Notes: generated by a model from the sequence alone, not told the origin. A stretch of 64,000 nucleotides of DNA from Xanthobacter oligotrophicus (GCF_008364685.1 NZ_VTTL01000011.1:1-64000); one strand, 5' to 3'; shown: positions 36,384-45,973, counted from the first letter of the stretch. Program-made: numbers and translations.

Positions 36384-36700
36384 TCCTCGCGCTTAGCGAA
36401 GATTTCCGAAAGGCCCCGGTGGGAAACCACCGGGGCTTTTCTTTGTCTTGATCTTGAATTACGTTGGGTAAGTATTGGCAATTACTGGAATTGTAATAAT
36501 CCAATAGTACACGCAGCCTATTTCGTTAGTGGTATTATTCTGCGATTATTGATGCTGACATAGTCGGCGAGTCTCTCCGGCCGGTCTCAGGTTCTGCCTG
36601 GGGCACCGGATGAGAGGTTGGGCGCACCGGCGGGATTGGGAAATCCGGGTCGGGTTGCCGCGGTTCGATCGGGGGATCGAATGTGAGGAAGGGATTTGAA
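36384..36700. other. Intergenic region between two porin genes
   Basis: 317 bases. Apart from the terminator, there is an AT-rich stretch at about 36455-36550 that is the likely promoter area of the OprB gene. No gene seen. Confidence 0.5.
36413..36445 (+). terminator. Rho-independent terminator of the porin gene
   Basis: Perfect 10-bp stem GCCCCGGTGG / CCACCGGGGC with a GAAA loop, followed by TTTTCTTTG. Confidence 0.93.
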
Positions 36701-38158
36701 ATGAGTGCTCCCACGCGATCCTGGACTGCCGGCCGCCGGCTGCGGTCCGCAGCCCTCGGGGCGGGCTCCTTTTTCGCCGTGGCGGCGGCGCTGCTCGGCG
36801 GCCCGGTAGCGATGGCTGCCGATGTCGCGACCCCCGCTCCTGCGGCTGCGGAGGCGCCCGCAGCGGAGGCTCCTGCCTCCATCGCGCCGCAACTCGGCTG
36901 GCTCGGCGACTGGGGCGGCTACCGCACCAAGCTTGCAGATGCGGGCATTCAGGTCGGCGTCAACTATATCGGCGAGCTCTGGCGCAACACCACCGGCGGC
37001 CTCGGCACCGGCACCGCCTATAACGGTCGCTTCCTGTTCACCCTCGATGCCGATCTCGACAAGCTGTTCCAGTGGAAGGGCGCGACTTTCCACGCCAGCG
37101 CGCTCCAGATCCAGGGCTCGGGCTTTTCCGGCCAGTATCTCGGCAACATCATGGGCGTCAGCGGCATCGACGCCCTGTCGAGCACCCGCCTGTTCGAGCT
37201 CTACATCGAGCAGTCCTTCGCCGACGGCAAGGCGACCTTCCGCTTCGGCCAGCTCGCCGCCGATTCGGAGTTCGGCATCAGCGACAATGCGAGCCTGTTC
37301 CTGAACTCCACCTTCGGCTGGCCCGCGCTGTTCGCGGCCGACCTGCCGAGCGGTGGGCCGGCCTATCCGTTGGCCACCCCCGGCGTGCGGTTGAAGCTGC
37401 TGCCCACGGATGATTTTTCCATCATGCTCGGCCTCTTCAACGGCAATCCCGCGCCTTGCTGCGGCGATCCGCAGGAGGAGAACCACAACGGCCTGAACTT
37501 CCTGGTGGACCAGGGCGTGTTCGTGATCGGCGAAGCGGCCTACAGCTACAACAAGGGCGAAGGTGCGGCATGGCTGCCCGGCACGGTGAAGGTCGGCGCG
37601 TGGTATAATTCCAACGCTTTCCCCAACCAGCGCTATGACGTGTTCGGCCTGTCGCTGGCGAACCCGGAAACGGTGGGCATCGCGGCCAACATTCATGGCG
37701 ACTATGCCGCCTACGCCATCATCGACCAGATGATCTACCGCGTGCCCGGCAGCAAGGATAAGGGCATCAGCGTCTTCGGTCGCATCATGGCGGCGCCGAG
37801 CGCCCAGAACCAGATCGGCTTCTATGCCGATGGCGGCATCAACTTCAAAGGCCTGGTGCCCTACCGCGAGGATGATGCGTTCGGCATTGCCTTCGGCACC
37901 ACGCGGGTCACGTCCGCAGCCCGCGGGCTGGACGCGGACACGGCCTATTACACCGGCTCCTACTACCCGGTTCGCGGCAGCGAAACGGTGCTGGAAGTCA
38001 CCTATTCCGCGCAGGTCACGCCGGGCTTCACCATCCAGCCGGATTTCCAGTACATCTGGAATCCGGGCGGCGGCGTCCTCAACCCCAACGATCCGCTCGG
38101 CCTGACCAAGGTTTCCAATGCCGCCGTGTTCGGCGTGCGGACCACCATCAATTATTGA
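36701..38158 (+). CDS. OprB-family carbohydrate-selective porin
   Basis: 485 residues. Signal peptide SFFAVAAALLGGPVAMAADV, then an Ala/Pro-rich spacer (about 48-68) before the barrel. OprB landmarks are GWLGDWGGYRTKLADAGI, LFELYIEQSFADGKATFRFG, FGWPALFAADLPSGGPAYPL and a C-terminal EVTYSAQVTPGFTIQPDFQY. The last strand ends FGVRTTINY. A gagga site precedes the ATG. Likely imports sugars or other small polar solutes. Ends in a strong stem-loop. Confidence 0.9.
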   Translation: MSAPTRSWTAGRRLRSAALGAGSFFAVAAALLGGPVAMAADVATPAPAAAEAPAAEAPASIAPQLGWLGDWGGYRTKLADAGIQVGVNYIGELWRNTTGGLGTGTAYNGRFLFTLDADLDKLFQWKGATFHASALQIQGSGFSGQYLGNIMGVSGIDALSSTRLFELYIEQSFADGKATFRFGQLAADSEFGISDNASLFLNSTFGWPALFAADLPSGGPAYPLATPGVRLKLLPTDDFSIMLGLFNGNPAPCCGDPQEENHNGLNFLVDQGVFVIGEAAYSYNKGEGAAWLPGTVKVGAWYNSNAFPNQRYDVFGLSLANPETVGIAANIHGDYAAYAIIDQMIYRVPGSKDKGISVFGRIMAAPSAQNQIGFYADGGINFKGLVPYREDDAFGIAFGTTRVTSAARGLDADTAYYTGSYYPVRGSETVLEVTYSAQVTPGFTIQPDFQYIWNPGGGVLNPNDPLGLTKVSNAAVFGVRTTINY

Positions 38159-38542
38159 GGCGGTCTCACCGGCCAGAGGGCGGTCCTGACCAGGGCGCGC
38201 TTCTGGCCGGAGGCTCAGATCCTGAACCTTCCTCCGCCCGCGTCGGCTAGCCCGACGCGGGCGGAGGGCTTTCGGGACGTCATCGAAATGTGCTGAACTC
38301 CCGTATCGGCGTGAGGCCTCCCTCGGGGGACCCGCAGGCCGGAGCAGCCTGTTGCGAACGAGCCGCGGCGGCCTAAAGTCAATGTCGCCCGTGATTTCAC
38401 TCACGCGGCAATGGCGAAGCCGGCCCGGCGCCTGAGCATCCCCGACCGGCATCGCGCCGGCATCGACCTGCTGTCGATCTGGCTTCGGTCAACCCCAGGC
38501 GGCCGGTGCTATAGTCAGGGCACGACACAGGGGCGGCGGCGG
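38159..38542. other. Intergenic region between OprB and the BON/OmpA gene
   Basis: 384 bases. Holds the terminator above and a small CGTGA...TCACG hairpin near 38390; nothing else recognisable. Confidence 0.45.
38231..38270 (+). terminator. Stem-loop terminator of the OprB gene
   Basis: Perfect 16-bp stem, CCTCCGCCCGCGTCGG at 38231-38246 pairing with 38252-38267, five-base loop, followed by only a short T-run (GCTTT). Confidence 0.8.
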
Positions 38543-40729
38543 ATGGTTCGGAAGAGCGTGGACGGGGCGGGGCCGGTGGCAGGTCGAACGACGCGGCAAA
38601 GCCTGCTGCCCCTGGTGCTCGGCCTTTTCGCTTTCGCTCTGCTGTGCGCCTTCACCCTCGCCGCTGGCCGCGGCCCCATCGAGGCTGATCTCGATTCGGC
38701 GGCGGCGGACATCCTCGCCCGAACCGGGGAGGGCTGGGCCTTTGCCCATTTCGAGGGGCGCGACGCCACGCTGGAGGGCGAGGCGCTGGCGGAGGAGGCG
38801 CGGGCCAAGGTGCGCGGCTCCCTCGCCGGCATGTTCGGCGTTCGGGTGGTGCATGACGCCACCACCATCCTGCCGGTGCGGCGCCCCTTCACCTTCAGCG
38901 CGGTGAAGGACGGCCGCGTCATCGCCCTCGACGGCTACGTGCCGTCGGCGGATGCGCTCGCCCGCATCGTCGCGGCCGCCCGCGCCGGCGGCGACCAGGT
39001 GGCGGGCCAGGAGCGCCTGGTGCGGGCGCGCGGCGCGCCGCCCGGCGATTTCGCGGCTCTCGTCACATTCGGCCTCGCCCAGCTCAAGAAGCTGCCGTCC
39101 GGCCGTATCACCCTCGCCGACGGGGCCATCGGCATCGAGGGCCGCGCCCGCGACCTTGCGAGCTACGATGCTCTCGCCCAGACCATGCTCGGCCCCCTGC
39201 CGGACGGCATGGTGCTGGCCCGCTTCGCGGTGCGCCCGCCGGTGGCCTCGCCCTTCTTTTGGTCGGCGGTGCGCGACGGCACGGTGCTGCGCCTGAGCGG
39301 CTTCGTGCCGTCGTCGGAGGCGCGCGGCGAGGTGGCCGCGGCTCTGTCCTCCGCCGTGCCCGGCATCGGCATCAAGGACGACACCCGGCTGGCCGATGGC
39401 GCACCGGCCACCGAGCTGTGGCTCAAGGCGGTGCGCTTTGCCGGCCAGGTGCTGGCGCAGCTTCCCGAAGGCCGGGTGACGCTCTCCGACAGCACCATCG
39501 CGGTGGAGGGGGCGGCTCCCAGCTTCCCCGCCTTCGACCAGTTGCTGGCCCAGCGCCGCGCCCCGCCCGACGGCTTCCAGATCACCCGTTTCGCCGTGGA
39601 GCCGCCGCGCGCGGCGCCCTTCACCTGGCGCATCGAGCGGTTCGCCGAGGCGGTGCGGCTATCGGGCTATGCGCCTTCGGAGGAGGCGCGGCGGCTGCTG
39701 GTGGATGCCACGCGCGCGGCCTTCCCCGGCGTGCAGGTCTCCGACGACATGCAGCTCGCCTCCGGCGGGCCGGCGCCGGAAGTGTGGGCCAGCGCGGCAA
39801 GCTTCGCCGTGGGCCAACTGGTCAAGCTGCGCACCGGGGCGGCCGACGTGGCGGGCACCCAGGTAACCCTCTCCGGCGAGGCGGCCGATTCCGTCACCTT
39901 CCTGTCGGTGATGCAGGCGGTGAAGGCGCCGCCGGCGGGGGTGAGCGTGGTGGCGGACGACCTCGAGCCGCCCGCCATCTCGCCCTATGTGTTCTCGGTC
40001 CGCCGCGAGGGCGACGAGCTTACCGTCTCCGGCTTCTATCCGGACGCGGCGGCCCACGCCGCCATCCGTGCGGCGCTGGAGCGCGACTTCCTGCGCGAAA
40101 AGGTGAATGATGTGTCCGCCGTGGGCGGCGGCGCGCCGGACGGGTTCCTGCCCGCCGTGCTGGCGGCGTTGACCCAGCTGTCGCGGACCGGAACCGGGGA
40201 GATCAGCATCGTCGATGGCCAGCTGCGCCTCACCGGCACCGCTTTGACCCCGGCCGCCGCCAGCGAGATGGATGCCGAGCTGAAGCGGGCCGTGCGCCCG
40301 CCCTTCATGGTGGAGACCGCCATCGACGCGGCCATCGCCCCGCCGCCGGCGGATACGGCTACCTGCGGCCGGCAGGTGGGGGAGCTTCTGGCGCGCGGCA
40401 CCATCCGCTTCGCCAGCGGCAGCGCCGAGATCGACCGGCACAGCCGGGGCCTGATCGACCGCCTCGCGGTGGCGCTCAAGCGGTGCCCCACCGCTGTCGT
40501 GCGCATCCTGGGTCACACCGACGGGGTGGGGGACGCCGAGTTCAACAAGCGCCTGTCGGAGGCGCGGGCCAATGCGGTGCTCGCCTATCTCGTGACCGCG
40601 GGCGTCGCCACCGATCGCCTGAGCGCGGCGGGCTTCGGCGCCGGCCAGCCGCTGGCGCCCAATGATACCGAGGCGGGCAAGGCGCTGAACCGCCGCATCG
40701 AGTTCGAGGTGAAGGAGCGCGCACCGTGA
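38543..40729 (+). CDS. BON-repeat / OmpA-domain envelope protein
   Basis: 728 residues. One N-terminal membrane segment (LLPLVLGLFAFALLCAFTLA) is followed by four or five repeats of about 120-150 residues of BON-like pattern, e.g. PFFWSAVRDGTVLRLSGFVP, PFTWRIERFAEAVRLSGYAP and SPYVFSVRREGDELTVSGFY. A C-terminal OmpA peptidoglycan-binding domain (IRFASGSAEIDRHSR, ILGHTDGVGDAEFNKRLSEA, LNRRIEFEV) completes it. It probably ties the inner membrane to the cell wall. The gene overlaps the next small gene by four bases. Confidence 0.85.
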   Translation: MVRKSVDGAGPVAGRTTRQSLLPLVLGLFAFALLCAFTLAAGRGPIEADLDSAAADILARTGEGWAFAHFEGRDATLEGEALAEEARAKVRGSLAGMFGVRVVHDATTILPVRRPFTFSAVKDGRVIALDGYVPSADALARIVAAARAGGDQVAGQERLVRARGAPPGDFAALVTFGLAQLKKLPSGRITLADGAIGIEGRARDLASYDALAQTMLGPLPDGMVLARFAVRPPVASPFFWSAVRDGTVLRLSGFVPSSEARGEVAAALSSAVPGIGIKDDTRLADGAPATELWLKAVRFAGQVLAQLPEGRVTLSDSTIAVEGAAPSFPAFDQLLAQRRAPPDGFQITRFAVEPPRAAPFTWRIERFAEAVRLSGYAPSEEARRLLVDATRAAFPGVQVSDDMQLASGGPAPEVWASAASFAVGQLVKLRTGAADVAGTQVTLSGEAADSVTFLSVMQAVKAPPAGVSVVADDLEPPAISPYVFSVRREGDELTVSGFYPDAAAHAAIRAALERDFLREKVNDVSAVGGGAPDGFLPAVLAALTQLSRTGTGEISIVDGQLRLTGTALTPAAASEMDAELKRAVRPPFMVETAIDAAIAPPPADTATCGRQVGELLARGTIRFASGSAEIDRHSRGLIDRLAVALKRCPTAVVRILGHTDGVGDAEFNKRLSEARANAVLAYLVTAGVATDRLSAAGFGAGQPLAPNDTEAGKALNRRIEFEVKERAP

Positions 40730-40833
40730 TCTATCTCACCATCGCCTTGTGGCCTTATCTTCTGGGGGCGGTGGGAATCGGCCTCGCCACCGGCTATGCG
40801 CTCGGCCGGCTGAACCCGGGGAGGCGTGCATGA
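40726..40833 (+). CDS. 35-residue single-pass membrane protein (overlooked small gene)
   Basis: A GTG-started frame translates to 35 residues: one hydrophobic segment (IYLTIALWPYLLGAVGIGLA) followed by a short basic tail GRLNPGRRA. The GTG overlaps the TGA of the BON/OmpA gene, and its own TGA overlaps the ATG of the next gene, in four-base coupled overlaps at both ends. This double coupling is strong evidence that it is translated. The function is unknown; its position suggests a membrane component of the same envelope complex. Confidence 0.7.
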   Translation: MIYLTIALWPYLLGAVGIGLATGYALGRLNPGRRA

Positions 40834-41603
40834 CAGCCTTCACCATCGAAGTTCTGCTGCTTCTGGCCCTGGCCTTCCTGCTGGGGCTTGCTGTGGGTTT
40901 CAAGCTCGGCCGCCGCGCCGCCCCTTCGGCTGAAAGCGGGGCGCCGCCCGTGGCCGCGTTCACGGGCCGGCTGCCGGTGCACGAGGAAGGCGAGAACGGG
41001 GTGGATGAGCGCCGGGCAGGAGAGCGCGGGACAGGGGGCCGCGTGCCGCCGTCGGCGCTGCCCTTCTCCGCCACGCCCTCCGACCCCGGCTCCCATGATA
41101 GCGCCCATGACACCGCATCGGACCCTGTGGCTCCGAGTTCGCCGCTTCAAGGAGAGCCGCTCCATCTGCCGCCGCGTCCGGTGCCGGCACCGCGCGAGCT
41201 GGACCTGTTCTCCCGGCTCGGGCTGAGCCCGAACCTCGCCTCCCTGCCGCCGGAACCGGAGGACGAGCCCCTGCCATTGCCGCTGCCCCCGCCGGTGGTG
41301 CGTGAGAAGGGGCCGGACGGCCATCCCGGCGTGCGACCGCCCACCCTCGACGCGCCGGAGGGGGAGGGGGCGGACGACCTCAAGCTGCTGAAGGGCATCG
41401 GCCCGCAGAACGAACGCCGGCTCAACGCGCTCGGCATCTACCATGTCCGCCAGATCGCGGCCTGGACGCCGGATGAGGCGGCCTGGGTGGGCAGCTATCT
41501 GGCCTTTCCCGGCCGCATCGAGCGGGAGAACTGGATCGGCCAGGCCCGAGCCCTCGCCGCCGGCGCGCCGCCGCCGGAGAGGGGCGGGCGCCCGCAGGGG
41601 TGA
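40830..41603 (+). CDS. Membrane-anchored helix-hairpin-helix protein
   Basis: 257 residues. N-terminal membrane anchor (TIEVLLLLALAFLLGLAVGF), then a long Pro/Ala-rich disordered linker (about 30-180). The C-terminal helix-hairpin-helix domain is DDLKLLKGIGPQNERRLNAL followed by GIYHVRQIAAWT and GRIERENWIGQA. Such tails occur in several alphaproteobacterial proteins and resemble the NuoE / L21 C-terminal extension. Third gene of the BON/OmpA operon, coupled to the 35-residue protein. Role unknown. Confidence 0.75.
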   Translation: MTAFTIEVLLLLALAFLLGLAVGFKLGRRAAPSAESGAPPVAAFTGRLPVHEEGENGVDERRAGERGTGGRVPPSALPFSATPSDPGSHDSAHDTASDPVAPSSPLQGEPLHLPPRPVPAPRELDLFSRLGLSPNLASLPPEPEDEPLPLPLPPPVVREKGPDGHPGVRPPTLDAPEGEGADDLKLLKGIGPQNERRLNALGIYHVRQIAAWTPDEAAWVGSYLAFPGRIERENWIGQARALAAGAPPPERGGRPQG

Positions 41604-42013
41604 GGTGAGGGGGCTTCGGTCGGCACGAAGGGCGACGCTTAGGCGGGGCACCACTTGAACCTGCTTCAAAAGAGCTGGGCTGTTGCCGCGTTCGCCTCTC
41701 AGGGATCGAGAGCCTTCTCGGAAATGTTCGATTGCTGAGCCGGGTGTTTCGCCGTCATGCCCGGCCTTGAGCCGGGCATCCACGTCCAACCATCTGAGCA
41801 TTCGTCAGAAAGCTGCGCCCGGCCGTGCCGCGTGGATGGCCGGAACCCGCATGTTTGCGGGTTCCGCTCTCGGGAACGGAAGTCGGCAACAGCCGACTTC
41901 CGGGTCAAGCCCGGCCATGACGACCGATGATCTCGGAAGAGTTTCCACAAGGACCTCGGCCGGACATCCCCGACTTAAGAGGGGTCACTGGCGCCCCCTC
42001 TAGCCAGCCCCCC
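41604..42013. other. Intergenic region with dispersed hairpin repeat
   Basis: 410 bases between convergent genes. Most of it is the repeat at 41751-41924. No gene is seen. Confidence 0.55.
41751..41924. repeat. REP-like dispersed repeat with nested hairpins, copy 1
   Basis: Outer arms GTCATGCCCGGC... and ...GCCGGGCATGAC-type (here GCCCGGCCATGAC) enclose two perfect 10-bp hairpins, at 41842-41865 (GGAACCCGCA / TGCGGGTTCC) and at 41878-41901 (GGAAGTCGGC / GCCGACTTCC). The outer arms match the element at 60676-60786. Confidence 0.75.
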
Positions 42014-44326
42014 TCAGCGGCCGCCGCGCAGGTCGGCTTCCATCTGCAGCTTGGAGGGGATGTTGAAGCGTACCTTGTAGACTTGGTAGTTCTCCATCAC
42101 CCGCTGCACATAGTTGCGGGTCTCGGAGAAGGGGATGGATTCCACCCAGTCCACCACGTCCACATCCGGGTCACGCGGGTCGCCGTAGCGCTGGATCCAT
42201 TTGGCCACGCTGCCGCGTCCGGCATTGTAGGCGGCGAACACCAGCACGTAGTTGCCGCCGTAATTCTGCACCAGCTCGCCCAGCTCGGCGGCGCCGAACT
42301 GCACGTTGTAGGACTGGTCGCTCATGAGCCGGGATTCGCTGTAGGGCACCCCGGTCTTCTTGGTGACCTCGCGACCGGCTTCGGGCGTTACCTGCATCAG
42401 GCCCATGGCCTTGGCGCTGGAGAGGGTGCGCGCGTTGAACTGGCTTTCCTGCCGCGCCACCGCATAGATCGAGGCCTTGTCCACCGGATTGCCGATGGGG
42501 GTGTAGCTGGGCAGGCCGAAAGTGGGGAAGGCTTCCGCCTCCAGGGGATGGCCCTCCGCGAGGCCCTCCTTGCCCACCACCAGGGCGCCGCGGGCGTCGC
42601 CGTTGGCCTCGGCGAGGTCGGCCAGCATGGAAAGCTGGGCCGGGTCCTCCATGCGCCAGGCGAGGTCGTAATAGATGGTCAGGGGAATGTCGCGCTCCCC
42701 CACGGCATAGAGCATGCGGATGGCCTTCACCGGCTCCAGCCGGGCGAAGGTGTTGCGGCTGTCGAACGAGGGCGAGGGCGAGCGCAGCACCACCGGCGCC
42801 ATGCCGAGCTTGGTGCGCGAGAGCTGGCCGTAATAGGTGGCCGGGAAACGCGCCGCCGCCTGGAAGCGCTCGCGGGCGCGGCCGCCGTCGCCCATGGCCT
42901 CTGCCGCCCGCGCCTGCCAGTAATAGGCGCGCGACAGGGTGATGGGGTGCTTCTGGTCGTCGTCGATCTTGGCGAAATGCTGGGCGGCGGTGCGCGGGTC
43001 CTTCAGGAAGCGCAGGGCGATCCAGCCGGCGGTGAAGTGCTGCTCGGCGCGGTAATTGTCGGCCTTGGGCGGCACGCCGGTGGCGGCCACCTTGTAGGCG
43101 GTCTGGGCATCACCGGCTTCCAGCAGCTCGCGGGCGACGAGGCGGCGCTCGATCCACCATTCGTCCGGATCAGCCCGGACCTGGTCGGAGGTGGCGCCGG
43201 CCAAAAGCGCGCGCGCGGCGTCCTGCGGCTTGTCGGCCCGGCGGGCGAGCTGGGACTTGGCGAAAAGATAGGCCGGATCGCTCGACAAGTTGAACGGCAC
43301 CTGGGCCAGCAGCTTCTCGCCGTTGGCGTCCTTCTTGGCGATGGCCATGCGCGCCTTGGTGAGGGCGACGATGTCGGAGCCGGCGCGGGCGGCGGCGCGC
43401 AGGGCGCGGTCCGGATCGGGCTTGTAGCTGAAGCGGTCGGCCCGCAGCTTGTGGTCGGCGCGGGTGAGGAAGCCGGAGAACTCGTCGATGATCTTCGATT
43501 CGAAGCTCTCGTTCAGCTCGTCCTCACGCCAGGCCTCGCGCACCCAGTCGGCCGCGTCCGAGCGGTTGCCGGCGGCGACGAGGTAGCGGGCGAGCGCGAT
43601 CTTGCCCTCGCCGGAGAGCGGCGGTTGTTCCGCGAAGAAGTCGCGCGCCTTGGCCGGGTCGCGGTTCTCCTGGAACAGCACCCGCTCGGCGCGGCGGCGC
43701 AGGGTGTTCTGGGTCGGCCAGCCGGGCTTGTCCTTCAGGAACTGGTTGATGGCGTCGAAGCCGAGGTCGTTGGGGGCGTGGCGGATGACGAGCCAGGTCA
43801 CGAGCGTGCGCGCCGCCGGATCGTCGAGCTGCTGGGCGGCGCCCATGGCTTCAGCCGCGCGGCCGTTCTTCGCGGCGTTCACCGCCACCTTCAGCGCGGC
43901 GAGATCACCGCCGGGAATGTTGGACGAGGCGCCCAATGTCGGCGCCACCTGGGGGGCGGCGGCCGGGGCTCGGGCGGTGGCCGGCTTGCCCGAGGGCTTG
44001 GACGCGGCGGGCTTCGATGCGGCAGGCTTGGCCGCATCCTTGTGGGCCTTGGCGTCCTTGCCGGACTTGGCGTCGGCCGACGCCTTGGCATTGCCGGTCG
44101 ACTTGGGGGCGGCCTTGGCGTCCTTGCTCTTCGAATCCTTGGTCTTGGCGTCGTGGGCCTTGGCGTCCTTCGCCTTCGAATCCTTGGCCTTGGTGTCCTT
44201 GGCGGTGTCCTTAGAGGAGGCCGGCTTGGCCGTCGGCGTGGTCTCCGCGAGAGCCGGCATCGCCCCGCTCCACGCGAGGGCGAGCGCAAGCGCGCTCACG
44301 GAAATCAGGCTCGAAACAGGCGACAT
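42014..44326 (-). CDS. slt: Soluble lytic murein transglycosylase (Slt family)
   Basis: 770 residues. Signal peptide (SLISVSALALALAWSGAMPA), then a Lys/Asp/Ala-rich low-complexity segment (about 30-125), a superhelical TPR-like U-domain, and the C-terminal SLT catalytic domain: YAVARQESQFNARTLSSAKA with catalytic Glu, MGLMQVTPEAGREV, and AAYNAGRGSVAKW. It cleaves the MurNAc-GlcNAc bond in the periplasm, forming 1,6-anhydro ends. ATG with a gagga site chosen at MSPVSS. The repeated KD-rich segment is unusual (see findings). Confidence 0.92.
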   Translation of the reverse strand: MSPVSSLISVSALALALAWSGAMPALAETTPTAKPASSKDTAKDTKAKDSKAKDAKAHDAKTKDSKSKDAKAAPKSTGNAKASADAKSGKDAKAHKDAAKPAASKPAASKPSGKPATARAPAAAPQVAPTLGASSNIPGGDLAALKVAVNAAKNGRAAEAMGAAQQLDDPAARTLVTWLVIRHAPNDLGFDAINQFLKDKPGWPTQNTLRRRAERVLFQENRDPAKARDFFAEQPPLSGEGKIALARYLVAAGNRSDAADWVREAWREDELNESFESKIIDEFSGFLTRADHKLRADRFSYKPDPDRALRAAARAGSDIVALTKARMAIAKKDANGEKLLAQVPFNLSSDPAYLFAKSQLARRADKPQDAARALLAGATSDQVRADPDEWWIERRLVARELLEAGDAQTAYKVAATGVPPKADNYRAEQHFTAGWIALRFLKDPRTAAQHFAKIDDDQKHPITLSRAYYWQARAAEAMGDGGRARERFQAAARFPATYYGQLSRTKLGMAPVVLRSPSPSFDSRNTFARLEPVKAIRMLYAVGERDIPLTIYYDLAWRMEDPAQLSMLADLAEANGDARGALVVGKEGLAEGHPLEAEAFPTFGLPSYTPIGNPVDKASIYAVARQESQFNARTLSSAKAMGLMQVTPEAGREVTKKTGVPYSESRLMSDQSYNVQFGAAELGELVQNYGGNYVLVFAAYNAGRGSVAKWIQRYGDPRDPDVDVVDWVESIPFSETRNYVQRVMENYQVYKVRFNIPSKLQMEADLRGGR

Positions 44327-44791
44327 GCAATGTCCTCGCGGCGCGTTCGGTTCGCTTGATGTGATCTTGCGGCTTCCCCCTCCGCCATGTTCCGCCAGCC
44401 GTGTTGACGAAACCCTAACCAGATTGATCGCGTAAACAGGGCGAAAACGCGGCTCATGACCCAGCGTCGGTTGCAAGCACAGCGATCCCTCACCGGGGTG
44501 CCGCACTTTCGCGAAAGAAAGGCGCATCGGCCTGCGGGCGCGGCGCCCGCGCTGTCGTCAGGGCGCCGGCGGGGGGCCGGACGCGTGGTGTCGTCGCGTG
44601 CCCCCTTTCCGGCCGGCCGGCAAAAGGATAAGGGTCAAGGCCCGCCCGCCGCTCATCCGAGCCGGCGTGGCGCCGGGATGTTCGCGCGCGGGCTTAAGGT
44701 TCGCGTGCAGACGGTCCCGGCCAATCAACAACCCCCGCGAGGCTGACCTCACCGGCCAGCCGATAAGCCCCAGGAACCCAAGGCGTTCGCC
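44327..44791. other. Divergent promoter region of slt and dapA
   Basis: 465 bases with no gene. The slt-proximal part has a less GC-rich stretch (GTTGACGAAACCCTAACC) that may hold the slt promoter. No operator is recognisable. Confidence 0.45.
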
Positions 44792-45691
44792 ATGTCGCCC
44801 ATTTCGTCTGCGTCGCGCTTCCGCGGCTCGTTTACCGCTCTCGTCACCCCGTTCCGCGACGGCGCGCTGGATGAAAAGGCGTTCCGCGCCTTCGTGGACT
44901 GGCAGATCGCCGAAGGCACCCACGGCCTCGTGCCCGTGGGCACCACCGGAGAGAGCCCGACCCTCTCCCACGAGGAGCACAATCGCGTGGTGGAATGGGC
45001 GGTCCAGCAGTCCGCCGGCCGGGTGCCGGTGATGGCGGGCGCCGGATCCAACAACACGGCGGAGGCGGTGGGCCTCGCCCGGCATGCCGAGAAGGTGGGC
45101 GCGGACGCCCTGCTGGTGGTGACGCCTTATTACAACAAGCCGACCCAGGAAGGCCTCTACCAGCACTTCAAGGCCATCGCCAACGCGGTGGAGCTGCCGA
45201 TCTTCATCTACAACATCCCGAGCCGCTCGGTGATCGACATGTCGGTGGAGACCATGGCGCGGCTGTTCGAGATCAAGAACATCGCCGGCGTGAAGGATGC
45301 CACCGCCAACCTTGCCCGCGTCTCGCTGCAGCGGCAGGTGCTGGGGCCGGACTTCATCCAGCTTTCGGGCGAGGATGCCACCGCGCTGGGCTTCAACGCC
45401 CACGGCGGGCAGGGCTGCATCTCGGTGGCGTCCAATGTCGCCCCGCGCCTGTGCTCGGACTTCCAGCTCGCGTGCCTTGCCGGCGACTACAAGGCGGCGC
45501 TGGCCATCCAGGACATCCTCATGCCGCTGCATACGGCGCTGTTCGTGGAGACCAATCCGGCGCCCACCAAGTACGCCCTCTCGCTGCTAGGCAAGATGAG
45601 CGAGGAGGCGCGGCTTCCAATGGTGCCGGTCTCCGAGACCACCCGCGCCGTGGTGCGCAGCGCCATGGTGCACGCAGGCCTCATCAACTGA
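44792..45691 (+). CDS. dapA: 4-hydroxy-tetrahydrodipicolinate synthase
   Basis: 299 residues. Condenses pyruvate with aspartate semialdehyde in lysine and meso-diaminopimelate synthesis. [17 protein letters not shown] is the N-terminal signature, the active-site Tyr is in [10 protein letters not shown], and the Schiff-base Lys is in [14 protein letters not shown] at [10 protein letters not shown]. Followed at 24 bases by a toxin-antitoxin pair and then smpB; dapA-smpB adjacency is common in Rhizobiales. Confidence 0.95.
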   Translation: MSPISSASRFRGSFTALVTPFRDGALDEKAFRAFVDWQIAEGTHGLVPVGTTGESPTLSHEEHNRVVEWAVQQSAGRVPVMAGAGSNNTAEAVGLARHAEKVGADALLVVTPYYNKPTQEGLYQHFKAIANAVELPIFIYNIPSRSVIDMSVETMARLFEIKNIAGVKDATANLARVSLQRQVLGPDFIQLSGEDATALGFNAHGGQGCISVASNVAPRLCSDFQLACLAGDYKAALAIQDILMPLHTALFVETNPAPTKYALSLLGKMSEEARLPMVPVSETTRAVVRSAMVHAGLIN

Positions 45692-45715
45692 GCGCCGGTC
45701 TGCTATCCTTCGCCC

Positions 45716-45973
45716 ATGACCAAGCTGCTGGAACAGGCCATCGCCGAGATCCGCAAGCTCTCCGACGCGGAACAGGACCGCGCCGCCGAGCTGCTTCTCG
45801 GCCTCGTCCACCGGGGCGAGGATGGTGCGGGTGAGGGCGGGGGGGCGGATTACCAGCTGACGCCGGAGCAGGTGGCGCGCATCGAAGACACCATGCGCCG
45901 CATCGAGGATGGCACCATGACCTTCGCGAGCGAGGAGGAGATGGGCGCCGTCTGGGCGCGCTTCGGCCTGTGA
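45716..45973 (+). CDS. Putative antitoxin of a ParE-type module
   Basis: 85 residues: an N-terminal helix (LLEQAIAEIRKLSDAEQDRA), a glycine-rich hinge, and a C-terminal toxin-binding-like stretch (RIEDGTMTFASEEEMGAVWA). It precedes and overlaps the ParE gene by four bases, the standard antitoxin-toxin order. No clear DNA-binding fold is recognised. Confidence 0.7.
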   Translation: MTKLLEQAIAEIRKLSDAEQDRAAELLLGLVHRGEDGAGEGGGADYQLTPEQVARIEDTMRRIEDGTMTFASEEEMGAVWARFGL

